Shown: one piece after another, positions 32,428-37,093 of the stretch
Layout: every line of letters starts with the position of its first letter
Numbering within the stretch: position 1 is the first letter of the stretch
Program-made: the position numbers and the translations under genes
The notes under the pieces: model-generated
Seen by the model: only the letters and a program-made list of their open reading frames with translations
Databases searched by the model: none
What the model was told of the DNA's origin: nothing
Source: Akkermansia muciniphila
GTDB taxonomy: Bacteria > Verrucomicrobiota > Kiritimatiellia > RFP12 > JAAYNR01
Assembly (NCBI GenBank): GCA_945870025.1
Contig: CAMBQN010000027.1
Span: forward strand, 1 to 37,093
Length of the DNA: 37,093 bases
Reading direction: 5' to 3'

Positions 32428-34914
32428 TCATACCAGATGATAGTGCTTCCGGATGGCCCACTCGATTCCCAGCAGGATCACCAGCAGCCACAACACACGC
32501 CGCGTGTCCCACAGCTCGATCGGCTTGCTTTGTGTCACCAGAGACTCGCGGCAGTCCGGGATGCGACTGGGCAAGTCTGCCAACCGGTCTAGGTTCAGAC
32601 AGGCACCGCCCGACGTGGCCGCCAGCAACTGGAGCAAGCCGCGGTTCAACTGGGGATCCGCAAACTCGACGTTCGGCAGTTCCACCAAGAACGAACACGT
32701 CAGGCGCTCGGATGCGGCGCCCGATATTTCGGCGGTTACCATCTGAATTTCGTTGGGGCCGAGGGAACGGGTGGTAAACGATCCGCCATACACGCCATCC
32801 CGACCGGGCATGGGAGTCAACTCGATATCCTGGCCCGGTGCGCCGTCTCCCGATGCCACGCGCACCTTGACGAGCGGCGCCACCAGCGGCCGGTAGGCCG
32901 CGTCGAACAGCCGCCCCGTGACACGGACCGTTTCCCCCATGCTATAGATGTCACGGTCCGTGGATATCTGTCCGTGGCTCTTTCCGCGCAGGAGTCGTCC
33001 TGCCGCGAGTTCTCGCACGGCCTGAATCCAAAACCGATTGAACGGCTCCTCACCGGCCCGCCGCCAGCGCCAGGTTTCGGAAAAACCCATCCAGATCACG
33101 CGTCCGGCGCCGAACTGCCCCTCGACCAGCAACGGCATGCCCGCCTCGCCGCTCTTCAAACCAGGGTCCGTATGCTCGATCAGGACCTGAGACCCGGGAA
33201 GTGCGCCGCTGACCGGATAGCTCCAGAACACGCCCTGCATATTTCCCCACAGGTCCATGTTCCTGCGCGGATCCGTCGTCAGGCTCAGCATGGGGTGATC
33301 GGCGCCTGCTCCGCGCACACGCAGGGGCCATTCGCGCGCCCCGGCGTTGCGCTGATCGGTGGGATCCGCCATGACGGCCGCGTTCTGCCAGCGCACCGGC
33401 AGCAATTCCCGCAGCACCCCGCTCTGCGCCAGGGACAGAGATTGCGCCGTGTAGGTTGTACCCGCCATCCAGAGCAGCCCGCCGCCGTGCGTGCCGACAT
33501 ATTCGCGCAGCAATCCGAGCCATTGTTCCGTGAGTACCTCGGGGTTCGGATCCATCAGCAGCAACGCATCGTAGCCGAACAGTTCAGCCGGCGTGGCGGG
33601 GATATGATCGATCGACGTGGTGCCGTCCTGGCGCAGTGTGCCACGAAGCGATTGTAGCCAGCAGGAAACATCCACCGTCGCGTCACGCGAAAGCAACGTG
33701 CGCACCAGGCGGTAATCCCAGGATGGCCCGCCTGATATCAGCAGCACGCGTAATTTCTGATCCAGCACCTGCACACGCGCGCTCCGGCGATTGTCGGTGT
33801 CTACAACCTCATCCGGGAGCACGGGCACCGCCACCGTGTAGCGGAAGCGTCCGGCCTGTTCCGGCTTGTGCGAGAAGTTAACGCTGTAGGTCGTCTGGCC
33901 GCGGTCAATGGCCAGCGACTGCGACGCCACGACCGTCCCCGGATCCGATTCGGGCGCATCACCGGGCGACTGGCGCAGCTCAACGGCCATCTGGGCCACG
34001 TCCACGTTGCGTACCTGGACCTGGGCCTGAATGGTAAATGCATCCTTCCTCGGTACGCTTTCCGGCGCCCACATTTCGGAGACCCGCACATTGCAGACAG
34101 CGGAAGGATCGCCCACAGACACCGTGAACACCGGAATCCCCTGCCGGCCAAAGCGCGCGGCCATCTCCTGCGAATCCTCGGCCACGGTATCGCATCCGTC
34201 GCTGACCAGCACGATCGCCGCCACCCGGTTTCCCGCCACGCTCTGGATCGCCTCCCGCAGGGCGCGCCCCAGGTTCGTACCCAAGCCCCGCGCCTCGACC
34301 GGCGGCACCATGCCGCCCTGTTCGAGGTCGCCCGCACCCGACAGCGCTTCCGGCGTCCGGACCCCAAGGGCCGTGCGCAGCCGCGTGTTTTCGGCGAAGC
34401 TCAAGACCTGAACCCGGCCTTTGGCCGCCAGGCCGCGCAGGAACGCGCCGTCGTCGCGCTGCAGCAGTTCATTCACCAGCCCGACGCGCGACGGCGGATT
34501 CTGGCGTATATCGGCTTCCGAACGCTTCGTGTAAGACGCCACCGCTGCCAGCGCTTCCTTCTCCCGGTAGCGGTCCCGTACCGTCATCGACAGCGACTCG
34601 TCCAGGAGCACAAGTACCGACGGCTCCACGGTCTGCCGGACGCTGACGCCCAGAGCGGGGCCCAGGAAGATCAACGCCACGGCCAGCATGACGATGCCGC
34701 GCAGCACGGCCAGCAGAAGGCGCACGCGCCGCGGGCACGTTGCCACCTCGCGCCGATAAAACCAGCCAATCACGAACAACAGACCGGCCAATACTGCCAA
34801 CAGCAGAACCACCTGCCACGACACCGGCGGGTATGTCCAGACAAACTGGAGCTCGGCCCCGTCGGGAATTGCCGACGTGTCCTTACCCAACACGCTCGTG
34901 AGATGCTTCAACAC
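32428..34914 (-). CDS. von Willebrand A / glutamine-amidotransferase-like membrane protein
   Basis: An 828-residue protein starting at GTG 34914 (GAAAGGAC upstream). Two membrane helices at about 34-52 and 66-88 precede a VWA domain with a full MIDAS: D105-E-S107-L-S109, the Thr in GLGTNLGRAL, and Asp in IVLVSDGCDT. A beta-sandwich follows, then a class-I-glutamine-amidotransferase-like domain (RVLLISGGPSWDYRLVRTLL, LLLMDPNPEVLTEQ, GLLWMAGTTY) and a C-terminal membrane helix (RRVLWLLVILLGIEWAI). This order is typical of large VWA proteins of PVC bacteria, which are thought to bind protein partners in the periplasm. Upstream is a TAATCN palindrome; downstream the next gene starts 13 bases away. 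Confidence 0.82.
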   Translation of the reverse strand: MLKHLTSVLGKDTSAIPDGAELQFVWTYPPVSWQVVLLLAVLAGLLFVIGWFYRREVATCPRRVRLLLAVLRGIVMLAVALIFLGPALGVSVRQTVEPSVLVLLDESLSMTVRDRYREKEALAAVASYTKRSEADIRQNPPSRVGLVNELLQRDDGAFLRGLAAKGRVQVLSFAENTRLRTALGVRTPEALSGAGDLEQGGMVPPVEARGLGTNLGRALREAIQSVAGNRVAAIVLVSDGCDTVAEDSQEMAARFGRQGIPVFTVSVGDPSAVCNVRVSEMWAPESVPRKDAFTIQAQVQVRNVDVAQMAVELRQSPGDAPESDPGTVVASQSLAIDRGQTTYSVNFSHKPEQAGRFRYTVAVPVLPDEVVDTDNRRSARVQVLDQKLRVLLISGGPSWDYRLVRTLLSRDATVDVSCWLQSLRGTLRQDGTTSIDHIPATPAELFGYDALLLMDPNPEVLTEQWLGLLREYVGTHGGGLLWMAGTTYTAQSLSLAQSGVLRELLPVRWQNAAVMADPTDQRNAGAREWPLRVRGAGADHPMLSLTTDPRRNMDLWGNMQGVFWSYPVSGALPGSQVLIEHTDPGLKSGEAGMPLLVEGQFGAGRVIWMGFSETWRWRRAGEEPFNRFWIQAVRELAAGRLLRGKSHGQISTDRDIYSMGETVRVTGRLFDAAYRPLVAPLVKVRVASGDGAPGQDIELTPMPGRDGVYGGSFTTRSLGPNEIQMVTAEISGAASERLTCSFLVELPNVEFADPQLNRGLLQLLAATSGGACLNLDRLADLPSRIPDCRESLVTQSKPIELWDTRRVLWLLVILLGIEWAIRKHYHLV

Positions 34915-34928
34915 CCGTGATGTCCTTT

Positions 34929-35017
34929 CCTAATCCTAAGCCTAATCTTAATCCTAATCCTGCTTCAACCGAGACCGGATCGCGATTACGATTAGGATTA
35001 AGATTTCGATTAAGATT
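34929..35017. repeat. Palindrome of TAATCN 6-base repeats between two operon genes
   Basis: The left tract 34929-34960 repeats CCTAAT/CTTAAT, the right tract 34984-35017 repeats GATTAG/GATTAA. Bases 34944-34959 and 34990-35005 are a perfect 16-bp inverted repeat around a 30-base spacer. It sits in the 111-base gap between the BatA-type gene and the VWA gene, which are otherwise arranged as one operon. The same word forms the palindrome at 14704-14766, 20 kb away. Confidence 0.88.
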
Positions 35018-35025
35018 CTGTTAGC

Positions 35026-37093
35026 CTATCCTGCCCCTCGTCTCCAGCCAAACCACCAGGCCAATCCTTGTTCGACCACCAGCAAACCCATCAGCAGCAC
35101 CGCCAGCAGACGCGTGAGGTCCGCATGCTTCACGGCCGCATCGTCCAGATCCGGGATCCCCGGCCCATCGACAAAGCGGATGCCCGAACTCCCCGCGCGC
35201 CGCAACCATTCGCCACGCTCCACGCCATTCAGGTCGCTTTCCTCGGCCGCGATATTGGCGGCAAAATGCACGCGTTCCGTCTCACCTTCGTGCGTGGTCA
35301 GTTCCAGCGTCCAGAGGCCGGGTTGCCGCAAGGCGGCGGATTCGAACGCGACAAGTCCCGTGTTGGTGGACGCCACGGCCCTCAGCAATTCCGACTCCTG
35401 CGCCCGGGGCGCGAAGAGCCGTGCCTCGCTGCGGTAGCGTGCCGGAGATACTTCGTGCCGCAGGGGCTGGCCGACGGTCAGGACACGCGCAGAGTCGCTG
35501 GCGCGCGCCACGGTCCGCGCCACCTGCTGCAGGGTCACCACATAGCTAGGATCGCTGGGCCAATTGCTCCACTCGGCATCCGCGGCGGTCGCAAACACCA
35601 GGACATGGCCAGTGCCGAACGGCGACTCCACGAGCGAGGGACGTCCATTCCCGAACGTCGCCAGAACCGCCGCCGCCGGCTCCACCAGCAGATCAAGCTG
35701 CCAATAGCGGAACACCTTGACCCGCTGCAGAAACGGATTGCGATCACCGGCAAACGCCTGCAGCACCGGATGCGCCGGCCGGCTCAACCGCAGCGCCTGC
35801 CACTCCTTCTCGGACGGATCGCCGGCCATCTCCTTGAATCGTACCGGAAAAAATCCCGGCGCCATGGCCTGCGTTCTTTCGTTCCAGGAGGCCCCATCCA
35901 CCTGGTCCCCGGGAAACACCACCAGACCGCCGCCGCGGCGTACCCAGTCTGCAATGGCGCGCCACTGTTCCTCCGCGAGATGGTGCACGTTGCACAGGAA
36001 TAGAACCTGAACACCATCCAGGCTGCGCGGCTCGAACGCATCATCATCCACCACCGTGACGCCCATGCCGGATACCCGTTTGCCCGGCGGAGCCAGCGCG
36101 CGCCGCAGGTAAAAGCTCTCGCTCCTGACCGCGTTCGCGTCCGGCTCCCCATCCACCACGAGAACCTGGATGGCGGCCTTTACGGAGTTGGCGTAAACGC
36201 GCCGGTCGTCCATGATTAACGGGTCGTTATCGGGCAGTTCCGCCTCCACCGTGACGGATCCGACGCGGGAAAACGTGATGGGCATGGAAACCATGCGTGA
36301 GTCTCCGGGCGCAAGCGCCGGGATATCCACACGTCCAATCGGCGCGCCATCGGCCGCAACGGATACAGCGGAGCCATCGCTGTCGCGTTGGCCGCGATTG
36401 ACAATGGTCAACTGAAACTGACCCGAAATTCCCATCGTGAGCATCGGATCGTTGCACCGGGCGTCGGTAATGGCCAGATCCGCGGGAATCGGCTGGCCGA
36501 CATTCACCAATGTCAGGTTGGGTATCCTAGAGGCCAACGCAGCGAGCTGTATCGAGACGCCGCCGTCCCGGGTGTCAGTGATCCAGTCATGCCGGCGGAA
36601 ATCGCTGACGATATAGATTTCGCGCTGGGCGGACGGTTCGTTTCCGACTGTTCGCAACAGACTCAAGAAGACCTGCTCAAATCGCGCGGGCACGCCGCTG
36701 ACCTGCAGGACTCCGAGCGAACTGGCCACTCGCTCGGTGCGATCGCCGCCCAGCACCTGGCCATTGAGAACGGGTTGATTGGGCATCGAAGTCAGAATGA
36801 GGGTCAGCGTGTCGCCGGGCCGGCGCAGCGCGAGCTTACGCGTGTAGTCGCCCAGCGCTGCCGTGGCGCGGGTGAAGAGCGTGCGATTGCCCTGCCGCAC
36901 CTCCATGCTGGGCGAATCGTCGAGGATCACGATCCGTTCGGTGGGCGCGCCGACGACATGCGCCAGCCCCGCCATTCCGGTCAAAATCATCCGCGCGATG
37001 AGCAGCACGAGCAGCAGCACGGCCAGACAGCGGAGGATCAGGATGATCAGATCCTCCAACTTCAGGCGCCTGCGGTTCTTGTGGTCCACCCGG
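35026..37093 (-). CDS. BatA-type (aerotolerance N-terminal domain) VWA-like membrane protein, 5' end outside the window
   Basis: At least 688 residues. The frame is open to the right edge. The GTG at 37089 lies inside the conserved segment RRRLKLEDLIILILRCLAVL of the BatA N-terminal domain, which normally begins about 50 residues earlier (a first membrane helix and a RR-rich loop), so the true start is beyond the edge. Next comes a VWA-like domain with DDSPSM (MIDAS DxSxS) and YIVSDFRRHDW, then beta-sandwich and GATase-like parts (VQVLFLCNVHHLAEEQW, GGGLVVFPGDQV). A C-terminal membrane helix (LLAVLLMGLLVVEQGLAW) ends the protein. It is the first visible gene of the right-hand operon; MoxR and DUF58 genes would be expected upstream. 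Confidence 0.8.
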   Translation of the reverse strand, partial: RVDHKNRRRLKLEDLIILILRCLAVLLLVLLIARMILTGMAGLAHVVGAPTERIVILDDSPSMEVRQGNRTLFTRATAALGDYTRKLALRRPGDTLTLILTSMPNQPVLNGQVLGGDRTERVASSLGVLQVSGVPARFEQVFLSLLRTVGNEPSAQREIYIVSDFRRHDWITDTRDGGVSIQLAALASRIPNLTLVNVGQPIPADLAITDARCNDPMLTMGISGQFQLTIVNRGQRDSDGSAVSVAADGAPIGRVDIPALAPGDSRMVSMPITFSRVGSVTVEAELPDNDPLIMDDRRVYANSVKAAIQVLVVDGEPDANAVRSESFYLRRALAPPGKRVSGMGVTVVDDDAFEPRSLDGVQVLFLCNVHHLAEEQWRAIADWVRRGGGLVVFPGDQVDGASWNERTQAMAPGFFPVRFKEMAGDPSEKEWQALRLSRPAHPVLQAFAGDRNPFLQRVKVFRYWQLDLLVEPAAAVLATFGNGRPSLVESPFGTGHVLVFATAADAEWSNWPSDPSYVVTLQQVARTVARASDSARVLTVGQPLRHEVSPARYRSEARLFAPRAQESELLRAVASTNTGLVAFESAALRQPGLWTLELTTHEGETERVHFAANIAAEESDLNGVERGEWLRRAGSSGIRFVDGPGIPDLDDAAVKHADLTRLLAVLLMGLLVVEQGLAWWFGWRRGAG

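Overview
The window looks like a piece of a PVC-superphylum genome, most likely Kiritimatiellota, Lentisphaerota or Verrucomicrobiota. The evidence is family content: a Minf_1886-type protein (22859-23281), a hydrazine-synthase-alpha-like propeller/cytochrome protein, a secreted/membrane operon of BatA and von Willebrand A proteins with a CBM9-like protein, and a PknB-type kinase with zinc ribbons. The phylum call is inference. No rRNA, tRNA, CRISPR array, integrase or intact transposase gene was seen.

Layout. Bases 1-5952 (+): the 3' part of an IclR regulator, then a uroporphyrinogen-decarboxylase-family protein, an SMP-30/NHL-type propeller and a large diheme propeller protein, which look like one catabolic unit. 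Bases 6109-8434 (-): an ABC-2 exporter (ATPase, permease) with a His-rich TPR protein. Bases 8530-9162 hold two broken genes at a visible change in base composition (less GC-rich to the left, clearly GC-rich to the right). Bases 9204-10613 (-): an O-antigen ligase-type membrane protein. Bases 10614-11939: about 1.3 kb with no intact gene, packed with short-period repeats and a decayed four-helix-bundle (S23-type) gene. Bases 11940-23281 (+): prfB with its programmed frameshift, a UDP-sugar pyrophosphorylase, gpmI, an N-acetylmuramoyl-alanine amidase, a Ser/Thr kinase, pyrK, pyrD, a HIT protein and the Minf_1886 protein. Bases 23291-25503 (-): a YajD-type HNH protein and a DUF4139 protein. Bases 25654-37093 (-): an operon reading from a BatA-type protein (cut by the right edge) through a VWA/GATase-like protein, a large membrane protein, a coiled-coil secreted protein and a TPR-like secreted protein to a CBM9-like protein.

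The most unusual signal is not a gene. At least ten different short tandem-repeat words with periods of 6-9 bases (among them GGAATNNT, GCTGAAAN, GTGTGKGA, TAATCN, AACACAAAG/ACACGGAGA, GACGAAGT-like, GTGTCGA and GGTCGGACC) occur as short degenerate tracts. They are repeatedly arranged as inverted arms around a small loop, and they are nested in one another. They sit at gene boundaries: they supply the stop codon of two genes, run up to the ribosome binding site of gpmI, extend the N-termini of two secreted proteins and form an in-frame linker in one. One long palindrome carries the remains of an S23-type gene in its loop, an arrangement like the intervening sequences of bacterial 23S rRNA genes. 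I know of no named element class that covers all of this, and I treat it as the candidate undescribed system. Everything here was read by eye; no searches or folding were run.
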